A stretch of DNA of 64,000 nt, taken from [Eubacterium] siraeum. GTDB taxonomy: Bacteria > Bacillota > Clostridia > Oscillospirales > Ruminococcaceae. Positions 15,697-24,650 of this stretch are shown piece by piece. A program made the position numbers and the translations under genes. The stretch lies in contig CP102281.1 of the NCBI GenBank assembly GCA_025150425.1, positions 558,001 through 622,000 on the forward strand, in the 5' to 3' direction. The notes beneath the pieces were generated by a model. It saw only the letters and a program-made list of their open reading frames with translations. It was not told the DNA's origin and made no database searches. Every line of letters starts with the position of its first letter. Within the stretch, counting starts at the first letter, position 1.

Positions 15697-17691
15697 TTAA
15701 AGAATCTTCCTCTTCATTTTTTTAAAACACTCCGACACCTCAGCTCCATTTCTCACAAACGCAATAAATTCGTCTATCTCCGCATGGCAAGTCAGCCACC
15801 TGTCGCCTGAGTAAAGCTGTCCGTCAGTAGTTCTTATCCACTCGCCCTCGGGAAGATATACCTGCCGTTCTGTGGAGTTCTGCACCAGTATAGGCGCAAA
15901 GAGAATATCTCTGCCGAACATATATTGGTCTTTTAGCGAGTAGCAGATATCGTCATCGGGAAAGTCGAAGAACATCGGGCGCATTATCGGTTCACCAGTC
16001 TTAGATGAGCATCTTGCGCACTCGGTTATGTATGGCTTCAGCCGTTCACGAAGCTTAACAAGTTCTGTTAGTATCTCGTAGTTCCTTTTGCCGAACGACC
16101 ACAGCTCGTTGTCACCGCCGCTGGGTTCTTTTACATTCGGGTGGCGGAGCTTGTAGCCGCTCTGACGGTTGCGTGTTCCGTGCAGTCTCATAACGGGACA
16201 GAACAGCCCGAACTGAAACCACCGCACGATAAGTTCCCTGAACCAGTCGCTTTCAATGTCACCGCCAAAGAAACCGCCGATATCGGAATTCCACCACGGT
16301 ATGCCGCTCATAGACATCGACAGTCCCGAAACCACACTCTGCCTCAGTGCATCGAAATTTGAGGGAATATCGCCGTTCCAGACAATTGTGCCGTATTTCT
16401 GGCTTCCGGGATAGGCACACCTTGTCAGCAGAACTATATCATTTATACCCTCGTTCTTCAGACCGTCATAGAATGTCTTTGCGTAATAATAGGGATAAGC
16501 AAGCGCAGTCTGTGTGCCGTTTCCAATGTGAAATTTCAGATTGCCAAACTGCTGCGGGTGAACCTCGGGCTCTGCCTGATCGAGCCAGAAGGTCTTGATG
16601 CCGAGGTCAAAATATCCCTTTTTCACTTGCTGCCACATGTATTCTCTTGCTTCGGGTGATGTCACATCAACATAAGTCTGCTGACCGTGAAAATCGAATA
16701 TCCCAAACTGTCCGTTCTCGGTTCGAACAAGCATATTGCCGTCTTTCATCATTTCCCAGTTGCGGCTGTCTGGATTGATAGTCGGCCATATAGACACAAC
16801 AGGCTCGATACCCATAGCTTTAAGATCATCACACATCGCCTTCGGGTCGGGCCAGTATTCGGGGTCGAACTCCCAGTTGCCCTGCTCCGTCCAATGGAAA
16901 AAGTCGATAACTATTGCATCTATCGGTATGCCTTCCGCTTTGTATCTGCGGGCGACCTCCAGTACCTCGTCCTGGCTTTCATATCTTAATTTGCACTGCC
17001 AGAAGCCTGCCGCCCAGTCGGGCATTTCCGGAGCAAAGCCTGTCACTCTTGCATAACCGTTCATGACCTCGGCAGGCGTTTTTCCTGCGATAACAAGAAA
17101 GTCTGCCTGATAGCAGCTTTCTTCCGACCAGATAGTATGATTCTTTGCAAACTCGGCTCTGCCTATTCCGGGGTTGTTCCACAGGAATCCGTAGCCCAGC
17201 GAGGAATAGACAAAGGGCAGGCTCGACTTCGTGTTCCAGTGTTTCAGGTCAAAGGAACAGTATTTCTTATCAAAGTTTTCCTGCTGCTCTTGCCCAAGCC
17301 CGTAAAAATGCTCGTCATCTCTTGCGTCAAAGATGATGCGTGTACGGTAGTTTTGACCGTCGGTGTGTTCAAATTTTGAGGTATATTCGCCCTCTTCATG
17401 AGTGCGGAGAATAAGGCTGCAGTTTTTGTAAAAAGAAAGCATATATGCTCCCCACGGCAGGTCGCAGATCTCCGATCTTAGAATGCCGCTTGTTACAGAG
17501 GCTTTTCCCTCTGTAATCTCTGTCTCGAAGGAACAGTCCTCCACATCAAGCAGAGTCCATTTTTCATCTGAAAGCGTACTGTTTCTCGTAATCCGCACAC
17601 GGATAATATCCCTGCCGTACGCTTCGATGCAGACAAGCTCGTCTTTGAGCTTATATATAATGCCGTTATCTGTTTTAGTTATAATGCTCAT
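15697..17691 (-). CDS. GH31 alpha-glycosidase (alpha-xylosidase or alpha-glucosidase)
   Basis: 664 residues. An N-terminal beta-sandwich is followed by a GH31 barrel: VIDFFHWTEQGNWEFDPEYW near residue 260, nucleophile Asp in FWLDQAEPE near 369, acid/base Asp in VWNGDIPS near 440, and the substrate motif GIPWWNSDIGGF. No signal peptide is present, so it acts in the cytoplasm on imported oligosaccharides. The FWLDQAEPE form resembles alpha-xylosidases acting on xyloglucan pieces, but substrate cannot be fixed from sequence alone. Start ATG 17691 behind AGGAG. It follows an AraC regulator by 17 nt on the same strand, forming a regulator-enzyme pair. Confidence 0.92.
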   Translation of the reverse strand: MSIITKTDNGIIYKLKDELVCIEAYGRDIIRVRITRNSTLSDEKWTLLDVEDCSFETEITEGKASVTSGILRSEICDLPWGAYMLSFYKNCSLILRTHEEGEYTSKFEHTDGQNYRTRIIFDARDDEHFYGLGQEQQENFDKKYCSFDLKHWNTKSSLPFVYSSLGYGFLWNNPGIGRAEFAKNHTIWSEESCYQADFLVIAGKTPAEVMNGYARVTGFAPEMPDWAAGFWQCKLRYESQDEVLEVARRYKAEGIPIDAIVIDFFHWTEQGNWEFDPEYWPDPKAMCDDLKAMGIEPVVSIWPTINPDSRNWEMMKDGNMLVRTENGQFGIFDFHGQQTYVDVTSPEAREYMWQQVKKGYFDLGIKTFWLDQAEPEVHPQQFGNLKFHIGNGTQTALAYPYYYAKTFYDGLKNEGINDIVLLTRCAYPGSQKYGTIVWNGDIPSNFDALRQSVVSGLSMSMSGIPWWNSDIGGFFGGDIESDWFRELIVRWFQFGLFCPVMRLHGTRNRQSGYKLRHPNVKEPSGGDNELWSFGKRNYEILTELVKLRERLKPYITECARCSSKTGEPIMRPMFFDFPDDDICYSLKDQYMFGRDILFAPILVQNSTERQVYLPEGEWIRTTDGQLYSGDRWLTCHAEIDEFIAFVRNGAEVSECFKKMKRKIL

Positions 17692-17707
17692 GGTGTTTCT
17701 CCTATAG

Positions 17708-18517
17708 TTATATTATTGCATCCTTTGCAAAAGCACTCGGCTTCTCCCCGAAGTGCTTTACATATGCCTTATAGAAAACCGAATAATCGTTGAAACCGCA
17801 AACTTCTGCGGCTCTTTTTGCGCTCTCACCGCTTTGTAGAAGTTCTCTCGCCCTGACAAGCCGCTTGGCGGTTATGTACGCCCAAGGCGCAGCCCCTGTC
17901 GCTTCCTTGAACAGCCGGGTGAACTGGGATGCACTTAAAAAGAAATGCTCCGCCAGTCTCTCTACAGTTATTTTCTCGCACAGCATATCGTTGACATACC
18001 ATACCAACTGTTCGGAGATCGTGGGCTCGGCTGTTGGATTGTGTGAGCTTTGCTTTCCCAGCATATCCATGACCCCGGCAAGTTTTGTTGTAAATAAAAG
18101 CGTCCTACTGTAGTCGTCGCCTTCAAAGTAAGCAAGCTCACTCAGGGTATCTTTGATTTCTGGAATATAATAGTGATTCCGATGTCCGAGCGGTCGGTCT
18201 GTAAAGGGCTTCATAAGTCTCCGCTCCGGGTCAAAGCTGTCAAACAGCGACAACGGGAAATTAACTGCGTACCTCTCATATCGCTCTGCACTTAGAAAGC
18301 GAGTACAATGCGCCTCGCCCGGTCGCATTATCAGCAGGCTGTCGTGCTCCAGCGGATAGACCGAGCCCTCAACAAGATACTGTGCGTTGCCTGAAATAAA
18401 ATAGAACAACTCGCAGCGATCGTGTATGTGAAAGTAAAAGCCGTTACTGTCAGGCTGCTCGTCAATTGCGTGACGGATATTGATGCCACCCCGGTCGGTC
18501 TCTTTTAGGAAGTCCAT
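17708..18517 (-). CDS. AraC-family regulator of the GH31 gene
   Basis: 269 residues. The N-terminal cupin (FHIHDRCELFYFISGNAQYL; PGEAHCTRF) would bind a sugar; the C-terminal double helix-turn-helix has LAEHFFLSASQFTRLFKEAT and AAEVCGFNDYSVFYKAYVKH. Such proteins activate glycan-use genes. Being the first gene of the pair and divergent from a truncated sugar-isomerase gene, it probably controls both directions from the 112-bp gap 18518-18629. Confidence 0.9.
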   Translation of the reverse strand: MDFLKETDRGGINIRHAIDEQPDSNGFYFHIHDRCELFYFISGNAQYLVEGSVYPLEHDSLLIMRPGEAHCTRFLSAERYERYAVNFPLSLFDSFDPERRLMKPFTDRPLGHRNHYYIPEIKDTLSELAYFEGDDYSRTLLFTTKLAGVMDMLGKQSSHNPTAEPTISEQLVWYVNDMLCEKITVERLAEHFFLSASQFTRLFKEATGAAPWAYITAKRLVRARELLQSGESAKRAAEVCGFNDYSVFYKAYVKHFGEKPSAFAKDAII

Positions 18518-18629
18518 GATCTCGTTCCCTTATATAACATACCACATCATGCGTGAAATTGCAATATGTAATGATGATTTTTGCAATTGTGCTATCATAG
18601 TTTCAATAAAACAGCTTGGAGATGTTGCC

Positions 18630-18989
18630 ATGAGATTTCGACTTGTAGCTTTCGCAGACGAAGCCGCTCCCGACCTTGCTGGGCAGATCGAAGCCATGCA
18701 GGAAAACGGAGTTGAGCTTCTGGAGATCAGGGGCGTTGACGGACAGAACATCGACGGCATATCCGCCACAAAAGCAAAGGTCATACGAAAGATGCTCGGC
18801 TTTTCGGGGCTTGCTGTCTGGTCGCTTGGCTCTCCCTTCGGCAAGATAGAAATAAACGATGACTTTGCACCTCACCTTGACAGCTTTAAGCACAGTTTAG
18901 AACTTGCGGGTGGAATTCCGGTCTTATGGTTACTGAATAACGAGGAAGTGAATCCCCCTTGGGGAAAAATTGCACGAATAGTAGTATGA
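18630..18989 (+). pseudogene. Truncated sugar phosphate isomerase/epimerase (TIM barrel), N-terminal part
   Basis: From ATG 18630 (site TTGGAGA) it reads MRFRLVAFADEAAPDLAGQI, then LLEIRGVDGQNI and LAVWSLGSPFGKI, the first strands of a xylose-isomerase-like TIM barrel. Family members are about 270 residues long and continue after HSLELAG with a strand carrying catalytic residues; here the match stops near residue 92 (about base 18905) and unrelated codons lead to TGA at 18989. It probably once worked with the divergent AraC/GH31 pair and was cut by a deletion. Confidence 0.75.
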
Positions 18990-19158
18990 AGGAGTATTCA
19001 GACTGTTTTACCTCCTGATTGCTTGAAAATCAAATGACGATGCATTGCACACCAAAATGGTATAATCCCAAACTTTGATGTGCTATAATAAAGTAGTAAT
19101 GTTCGATGTTTACGCTTTTTCAACCTGACCGGAAACCGTTAAATCCGGCGAAAAAGAA
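18990..19158. other. Short non-coding gap after the truncated isomerase
   Basis: No gene seen. It contains two TATAAT-like hexamers (19061-19066 and 19083-19088) and an ACC-N5-GGT sequence just before the first, a possible decayed relative of the operator family with a different half-site spacing. Confidence 0.35.
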
Positions 19159-19193
19159 ATGCACCAAATAAGGTACATAGATAAGATTATAAT
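19159..19193 (+). promoter_or_regulatory. WYL-regulon promoter D
   Basis: Operator ATGCACC-aaataa-GGTACAT (19159-19178; one mismatch from a perfect palindrome) and TATAAT at 19188-19193, with the same 29-nt distance. It drives the gene at 19227. Confidence 0.85.
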
Positions 19194-19226
19194 TATAATG
19201 AAAAATAAAGAGAGAGGAAGATTTTA

Positions 19227-19736
19227 ATGAAATTATCATCTGCCGAAGGTGCAAAGCTGCTTAAGAAGCTTAAATCCGAATACGATGCGCTCAAATCAAA
19301 AGAAAGTATTTCAAGCACATTTTTAGCAAGTGTCGGAGAAAATCCTGAATCGGTCAGACCGAAATACGATTATAAGGATGCAAAAGCCGAACTTGACAGC
19401 TTAGCTCTTAAAATCCGAAAATTAAAACACGCTATCAATCTTTTCAACACGACAACTGTTATTCCCGGATACGACATCACTATTGACGAAATGCTTGTAT
19501 TTATCCCTCAGCTATCGGCTAAAAAGCAAAAGCTATCTGAAATGGCGTCAAGATTACCGAAAGCCCGTGAAGAGCAAGAATACGGCAGGGCAAGTAATAT
19601 TATCGACTATCGCTATGTAAATTATGACATTGACGAAGTAACAAAAGACCTGCTTGCCGTAACAGATGAATTATCCGACGCACAGCTTGCGCTTGATTTA
19701 ATCAATCACTCCGCAATATTTGAGGTGGAGCTTTAA
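19227..19736 (+). CDS. DIP1984-like helical protein
   Basis: 169 residues, almost all charged helix: MKLSSAEGAKLLKKLKSEYD at the N-terminus, IRKLKHAINLFNTTT in the middle, and VTKDLLAVTDELSDAQLALD near the end. Length and pattern fit DIP1984-family proteins (a long coiled-coil pair around an N-x-T-N-like turn), small proteins of unknown role often found near toxin, phage or defence genes. The assignment is tentative. Ribosome site GAGAGGAAG. It stands alone and is the fourth gene with the shared palindrome. Confidence 0.55.
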   Translation: MKLSSAEGAKLLKKLKSEYDALKSKESISSTFLASVGENPESVRPKYDYKDAKAELDSLALKIRKLKHAINLFNTTTVIPGYDITIDEMLVFIPQLSAKKQKLSEMASRLPKAREEQEYGRASNIIDYRYVNYDIDEVTKDLLAVTDELSDAQLALDLINHSAIFEVEL

Positions 19737-19819
19737 ACATTCTCCGATGGTAAGATTCAATTGAATAATTTATACGAAATATGGTTAGTTTAATGATTAT
19801 TTGTTCTTAATTTATTGCT

Positions 19820-19848
19820 TTGTTATTTTGATTTTGTTCATGTATAAT
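19820..19848 (+). promoter_or_regulatory. Promoter TTGTTA-17-TATAAT of the phosphatase gene
   Basis: -35 at 19820-19825 and -10 at 19843-19848. The leader to the start at 20036 is about 180 nt and contains a GATTAAG/CTTAATC hairpin (19974-19994); nothing else is recognised in 19737-20035. Confidence 0.6.
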
Positions 19849-20035
19849 GTTAAAGACTGCGAAAAACAAACGATTGGATTTTGCCATAAAAACTTTTATC
19901 CCGGCAAGACTAAAGTACGGTTATAGGTCTTGCTTTATGCTGACAATTTATACGGTTTCGGAATAATTACACAGATTAAGCGGCAGTCTTAATCGAAAAA
20001 ACTCTGTAATACGGAATTCAATAAGTGAGGCATTA

Positions 20036-20743
20036 ATGATATATGTAACTTCCGATTTACACGGACTTGAAATCACAAAGTTAAAAGCACTTCTTAAAAA
20101 AGCGTGTTTTAACGAAAACGATAGGTTATTTGTTTTGGGCGATGTCATCGACCGCCAAAATGACGGCGGTGTTGCAATTTTAATATGGTTATCGGAACAA
20201 CCGAATGCACAGCTGATTTTAGGAAATCACGAAGCGATGCTTTTATCCTGTGATTTTGTATTTAACGAAATTACGGAGGAAAGTATCAAGCATTTTGACA
20301 AAGAGCAAACGGAACTTCTGAATAACTATATGTTAAGCGGAGGCGACGTTACCTTAAAAGCGTTAAGAAAACTTCAAAACGAATCACCGGAAACGCTTTG
20401 CAATATTATCGGTTATCTGAAAGAAGCACCGCTTTACGAAACTGTGACCGCAGGAGGAAAGAAATTTCTGCTTTGTCATTCCGGACTCGATAATTTTTCG
20501 CCCGAAAGAAGCCCGGCGGACTATACCGCTGATGAACTTATTTGGGCTTGGCCTGAACTGACTGACCGCTATTTTGATGATTGTATAACTGTTTTCGGTC
20601 ATACACCGACAAAAAGCTACGGTAAAAAATACAATGGCAAAATCCTTAAAACAGATACCTGGATAGATGTTGATGTAGGTGTGCCTTATGGAAATAATCC
20701 ATGCCTTTTGCGACTTGATGACCTGAAAGAATTTTACTTGTAA
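20036..20743 (+). CDS. Metallophosphoesterase, PP2A/diadenosine-tetraphosphatase type
   Basis: 235 residues with the full calcineurin-like metal set: SDLHG (residue 6), LGDVIDRQNDG near 37, LGNHEAML near 62, CHSGLD near 147, and VFGHTPT near 188. Proteins of this small size act on phosphoproteins or dinucleoside polyphosphates in the cytoplasm. Start ATG 20036 with site GTGAGG. It is the last gene inside the 57-bp direct repeats. Confidence 0.85.
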   Translation: MIYVTSDLHGLEITKLKALLKKACFNENDRLFVLGDVIDRQNDGGVAILIWLSEQPNAQLILGNHEAMLLSCDFVFNEITEESIKHFDKEQTELLNNYMLSGGDVTLKALRKLQNESPETLCNIIGYLKEAPLYETVTAGGKKFLLCHSGLDNFSPERSPADYTADELIWAWPELTDRYFDDCITVFGHTPTKSYGKKYNGKILKTDTWIDVDVGVPYGNNPCLLRLDDLKEFYL

Positions 20744-20831
20744 AATTCAGCTTTATAGTGCAACCTTACCGTTTGTCGAGTACATTTTCCTGATTGTATT
20801 GTTTCGTTGCTTTATATTTATCCTGCGACAT

Positions 20832-20888
20832 ACAATTGACTTGAACACAGAAAACCGCTATAATAAATCTATACAAGCAGGAGGACTT
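20832..20888 (+). repeat. 57-bp direct repeat, copy 2: promoter and ribosome site of the GNAT gene
   Basis: TTGACT (20836-20841), 17 bp, TATAAT (20859-20864) and GCAGGAGG (20878-20885). It is identical to 6591-6647 except at two bases in the spacer. This is the functional copy, since the GNAT start codon follows at 20892. Confidence 0.9.
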
Positions 20889-20891
20889 CCA

Positions 20892-21347
20892 ATGAACGAA
20901 AATTTTACTGTCAGAAAAGCGACCGAAAACGACATAAGCCTTATAGAAAACCTGATAAAAGGTCTTGCCGCATACGAAAAAAGACCGCAGGATATGACCG
21001 CCGCACAGGAGGATTTGCGTTATCTTCTCTTTGAAAAGAACATAGCTGCTGCGCTTATCGCTGAACTTAACGGCGAGTCGGTCGGTTATGCTATTTATTA
21101 CCCCGTATTCGCCTCATTTGCGGCAAAGGCAGGAGTGCATCTTGAAGATCTGTTTTTAAAGCCGGAAAAACGCAGGAACGGACTCGGAACAAAGTTCTTT
21201 TCTGAAGTAGAGAAATTTGTAAAGCAGGACGGATTTTCATATATAGAGTGGAGCTGCCTTGACTGGAACGAGCCTGCAATCAATTTTTATAATAAAATAG
21301 GTGCAGAAGAGGAACACGGAAGAAGATATTTTTCTTGCAGCTTATAA
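20892..21347 (+). CDS. GNAT N-acetyltransferase, diamine/spermidine acetyltransferase-like
   Basis: 151 residues. GNAT motif A is LEDLFLKPEKRRNGLGTKFF (acetyl-CoA loop R-N-G-L-G), and the C-terminal WSCLDWNEPAINFYNKIGA matches the SSAT-like subfamily, where the pattern is LDWN-PAI-FY-GA. It probably acetylates a polyamine, amino acid or thia-amino acid in the cytoplasm. Start ATG 20892, seven bases from AGGAGG. Confidence 0.88.
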   Translation: MNENFTVRKATENDISLIENLIKGLAAYEKRPQDMTAAQEDLRYLLFEKNIAAALIAELNGESVGYAIYYPVFASFAAKAGVHLEDLFLKPEKRRNGLGTKFFSEVEKFVKQDGFSYIEWSCLDWNEPAINFYNKIGAEEEHGRRYFSCSL

Positions 21348-21393
21348 CAAACTTATAACAAATAGGAGCAGTTGCGATGCTATCGGAAATGAA

Positions 21394-21427
21394 GCTCCGC
21401 CTTTACGGCGGGGCTATTATTTTTTTA
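21394..21427 (+). terminator. Terminator after the GNAT gene
   Basis: GCTCCGCC (21394-21401) pairs with GGCGGGGC (21407-21414), followed by tattattttttt. Confidence 0.85.
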
Positions 21428-21453
21428 ACCGTGCATTTTGCATTGAAATCATC

Positions 21454-21482
21454 TTGAAACTTGCCGTAAGATATGATAAAAT
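21454..21482 (+). promoter_or_regulatory. Promoter TTGAAA-17-TAAAAT of the GH3 gene
   Basis: -35 at 21454-21459 and -10 at 21477-21482, 42 nt before the start codon. Confidence 0.7.
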
Positions 21483-21523
21483 CAACTTAACAGTACGGCA
21501 AACCGAATTTCAAGGAGTAATTT

Positions 21524-23599
21524 ATGGAAAGATATAAGGATAAACAATTATCGGCTTACGAGAGAGCGGCGGCACTTGCCGATACGCTGAGTACGGAGGA
21601 ACAGGCACAGCAGCTGAAATATGACGCACCTGCCATAGAAAAGGCAGGGCTTCCGTCTTATAACTGGTGGAACGAGGGACTTCACGGTGTGGCAAGAGCA
21701 GGAACGGCTACGGTTTTTCCGCAGGCTATTGCACTTGCGGCGGCTTTCGACAAGGATATGATGTATCGTGTCGGTGAGGTGATTTCCACAGAAGCAAGGG
21801 CAATGTACAACAGCGCCGCAAAACACGGCGATACCGACATATATAAAGGACTTACATTATGGGCGCCGAATATAAATATATTCCGTGACCCACGCTGGGG
21901 CAGAGGGCATGAAACCTACGGCGAGGATCCGTACCTGACTTCAAGGCTCGGTGTGAACTTCGTAAAGGGCATACAGGGAGAAGAAGAATACCTCAGAGCC
22001 GCCGCCTGCGCAAAGCATTTTGCGGTACACAGCGGTCCGGAGTCACTCCGCCACGAGTTTGACGCAAGGGTAAGCGAGAAGGATATGGAAGAAACCTATC
22101 TGCCTGCATTCAAGGCGCTTGTAAAAGAGGGCAGGGTCGAAGGTGTTATGGGCGCATATAACAGGGTGAACGGCGAGCCTTCGTGTGCGTCTGAAAAGCT
22201 GATGGGAAAACTGCGTGAATGGGGCTTCGACGGCTATTTTGTGTCGGATTGCTGGGCTATAAGGGATTTTCATACAACCCACAAAATAACCGATACAGCA
22301 CCACAGTCTGCGGCAATGGCACTGAAGGCAGGTTGTGACGTTAACTGCGGAAACACATATCTGCATATTCTGGCGGCGCTTGAAGAAGGGCTTATAACAA
22401 AGCAGAATATACGCACTGCCTGCATTCACGCATTACGGACAAGAATAAGGCTCGGACAGCTTGACGATAACGAGTTTGACGACCTGCCGTTTGATATTAT
22501 CGCCTGTGACGGCAATAAAGCGTTATCGCTTGAAGCGGCGGAGAAATCAATGGTGCTTTTGCATAATGACGGCATACTTCCGCTTGACAAAAGCAGGATA
22601 AGCTCGATAGCCGTAATAGGACCGAATGCGGACAGCCGTGCGGCACTGCTCGGAAACTATAACGGTACGCCCGACAGAAGCGTTACATTCCTTGAGGGAA
22701 TACAGGACGCATTTGACGGCAGGGTATATTATGCGGAGGGCTGTCAGCTTTTCCGTGACAGAACGCAGGGTCTTGCGCTGCCCGGCGACAGATATGCCGA
22801 GGCGGTTGCGGCGTGCGAGGCGGCGGATGTCACTGTTGTATGTGTGGGACTTGACGCTACTCTTGAGGGCGAGGAGGGCGACACAGGAAATGAGTTTGCA
22901 TCGGGGGATAAGCCAGATCTCAGATTGCCTGAGGTTCAGCGTGTTCTTCTGCAGAAGCTGAAAGACACGGGAAAGCCGCTTATAATAGTTCTTGCGGCAG
23001 GAAGCAGTGTGAATACCGAATGCGAGGGGAACGCCCTTATAAATGCGTGGTATCCCGGTCAGTACGGCGGAAAGGCGCTTGCAGAGATACTTTTCGGGGA
23101 GGTTTCACCGTCCGGCAAGCTCCCGGTCACTTTCTACAAATCGGCGGATATGTTACCCGATTTCACCGACTATTCAATGAAGAACAGGACATATCGCTTC
23201 TGTGACGATGAAAGCAACGTGCTTTATCCTTTCGGCTACGGACTTACCTATTCGCACTTTGAATGCGGCGATATTTCGTACAAGGATAATACGCTTGCCG
23301 TTAATGTTACCAATACGGGAAGCAGAAGTGCGGAGGACGTTCTGCAGGTCTATATAAAGAGCGAAAACGGGGTGAAAAATCACAGCCTTTGTGCATTTGA
23401 GCGTGTTTCTCTGTTTGACGGGGAAAGCAGGACGATAAGCATCAATATTCCCGAAGGTGCGTTTGAAACGGTTGACGATAACGGCGTAAGAGCGGTAATA
23501 AGCGGCAGATATACGCTGTACGCAGGCTTCACACAGCCTACTGAACTCAGCGAAAAGCTGTACGGCGGAAGGTGCGTATCGGTCGAAATAAGCATATAA
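21524..23599 (+). CDS. GH3 beta-glycosidase (beta-xylosidase/beta-glucosidase type)
   Basis: 691 residues. The GH3 barrel has TVFPQAIALAAAFD, WAPNINIFRDPRWGRGHETY, AKHFAVHSGPE near residue 164, and nucleophile Asp in FVSDCWAI near 242. The C-terminal sandwich (VIGPNADSRAALLGNYNGTP; PVTFYKSADMLPDFTDYSM) and FnIII-like domain complete the usual three-domain form. GPNADSR plus LGNYNGTP fits exo-xylosidases, which remove xylose from xylo-oligosaccharides. No signal peptide, so it is cytoplasmic. Ribosome site AAGGAG. Confidence 0.92.
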   Translation: MERYKDKQLSAYERAAALADTLSTEEQAQQLKYDAPAIEKAGLPSYNWWNEGLHGVARAGTATVFPQAIALAAAFDKDMMYRVGEVISTEARAMYNSAAKHGDTDIYKGLTLWAPNINIFRDPRWGRGHETYGEDPYLTSRLGVNFVKGIQGEEEYLRAAACAKHFAVHSGPESLRHEFDARVSEKDMEETYLPAFKALVKEGRVEGVMGAYNRVNGEPSCASEKLMGKLREWGFDGYFVSDCWAIRDFHTTHKITDTAPQSAAMALKAGCDVNCGNTYLHILAALEEGLITKQNIRTACIHALRTRIRLGQLDDNEFDDLPFDIIACDGNKALSLEAAEKSMVLLHNDGILPLDKSRISSIAVIGPNADSRAALLGNYNGTPDRSVTFLEGIQDAFDGRVYYAEGCQLFRDRTQGLALPGDRYAEAVAACEAADVTVVCVGLDATLEGEEGDTGNEFASGDKPDLRLPEVQRVLLQKLKDTGKPLIIVLAAGSSVNTECEGNALINAWYPGQYGGKALAEILFGEVSPSGKLPVTFYKSADMLPDFTDYSMKNRTYRFCDDESNVLYPFGYGLTYSHFECGDISYKDNTLAVNVTNTGSRSAEDVLQVYIKSENGVKNHSLCAFERVSLFDGESRTISINIPEGAFETVDDNGVRAVISGRYTLYAGFTQPTELSEKLYGGRCVSVEISI

Positions 23600-23606
23600 A
23601 ATAATG

Positions 23607-23636
23607 ACGGCGGAAAAGCTTTTGCTTTTCCGCCGT
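23607..23636. terminator. Bidirectional terminator between GH3 and the PfkB kinase
   Basis: ACGGCGGAAAAGC (23607-23619), loop tttt, GCTTTTCCGCCGT (23624-23636): a perfect 13-bp stem between convergent genes. Confidence 0.85.
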
Positions 23637-23639
23637 ATT

Positions 23640-24434
23640 TCAATATCTGAATCCTCCGATGAACGAAAGTGTTTGTGCGGCTGTCTGTGAGCCTTTACTC
23701 ATAGCCGTTTCTATGTTCCCGTCAGCAAGATAGCTTGCTATAAAGCCTGCCTGATAGCTGTCGCCGCAACCGGTGGTATCTGTTACTTCGGATACCTCAG
23801 CGGCGGCACAATGATAAGCCGTGCCTTTTGAAAAGGCGGTGCTTCCGTTTTCTCCGAGCGTTACGATAAAGACCGTATTGGGATATTTTGCGGAAAGCTG
23901 TTTCGCTTTTTCAAGCGTAGGTTCATCTCCGCTTATAAACAAAAGCGATATGCAGTCAAGGTATTTTTCTATCGTGTCAAAATCCCTGCAAATATCAAAA
24001 TCAACGCTCAGCTGAAAACGCTTTTCACGGCAGCAGTCTATTACATCGTTGAAATTCGGTCCTGAAAAGGTGGTATGCACCATATCCGACGAATGCAATA
24101 ATTCCCTGTCAGACGCAGACAGGGCAAAGCTTGAGAACACTCCGCCGTTCCACGAATCGTCTTTATAATAACGGTCGCCGTCGGGGGTAAGGTAGGTGCG
24201 GTTCGAGGCGGTATCTCCGTTTTCCGTTCTGATATGGGTTTTGTCGATGTTGAAATCTTTTATGCTGTCAAGGACGGTTTTACCGTAGCTGTCATTTCCA
24301 ACAGCGCCGATTATATAGACCTTCGCATCTGTAAGCCGTGATATTGTTGCGGCGAAATTTAGCGATTCGCCTCCGGGCATTATCGTATTGTCGAATATGT
24401 CGACGCACATACAGGTAAGAGTTGTTATTATCAT
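23640..24434 (-). CDS. PfkB-family carbohydrate kinase, fructosamine-kinase-like
   Basis: 264 residues. The PfkB signatures are GGESLNFAATISRL near residue 21, GAVGNDSYGKTV, and VTDTTGCGDSYQAGFIASYL near the C-terminus, with the catalytic Asp in GCGD. The family phosphorylates sugars with ATP; the short length and TTGCGDSYQAGF resemble fructoselysine 6-kinases, but substrate assignment is tentative. It converges on GH3. Confidence 0.85.
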   Translation of the reverse strand: MIITTLTCMCVDIFDNTIMPGGESLNFAATISRLTDAKVYIIGAVGNDSYGKTVLDSIKDFNIDKTHIRTENGDTASNRTYLTPDGDRYYKDDSWNGGVFSSFALSASDRELLHSSDMVHTTFSGPNFNDVIDCCREKRFQLSVDFDICRDFDTIEKYLDCISLLFISGDEPTLEKAKQLSAKYPNTVFIVTLGENGSTAFSKGTAYHCAAAEVSEVTDTTGCGDSYQAGFIASYLADGNIETAMSKGSQTAAQTLSFIGGFRY

Positions 24435-24520
24435 AATGATCGCTCCTTGTCGGTTATTAGTATATAATACCGCTAAATCGGTTTGCAGTCAAGTATTTAT
24501 AAGAAATTTTCAGATTTTAC

Positions 24521-24549
24521 TTGACAAAGCGGCTCTCTTTGTGTATAAT
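24521..24549 (+). promoter_or_regulatory. Consensus promoter TTGACA-17-TATAAT of ylxM-ffh
   Basis: -35 at 24521-24526 and -10 at 24544-24549. The transcript has a leader of about 220 nt containing a nested hairpin (24616-24647: CGATT/AATCG around GGCT/AGCC) and a 44-bp tandem duplication. No SRP RNA core sequence was found here. Confidence 0.85.
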
Positions 24550-24650
24550 ATATCAGGTGGCTGTAAACCAAAACAGCATTACACCGCTTAAAACGGCACA
24601 ACAAAAAGGTTTGCACGATTTACGGCTTGTAAGCCGGCAGTGAATCGCTT

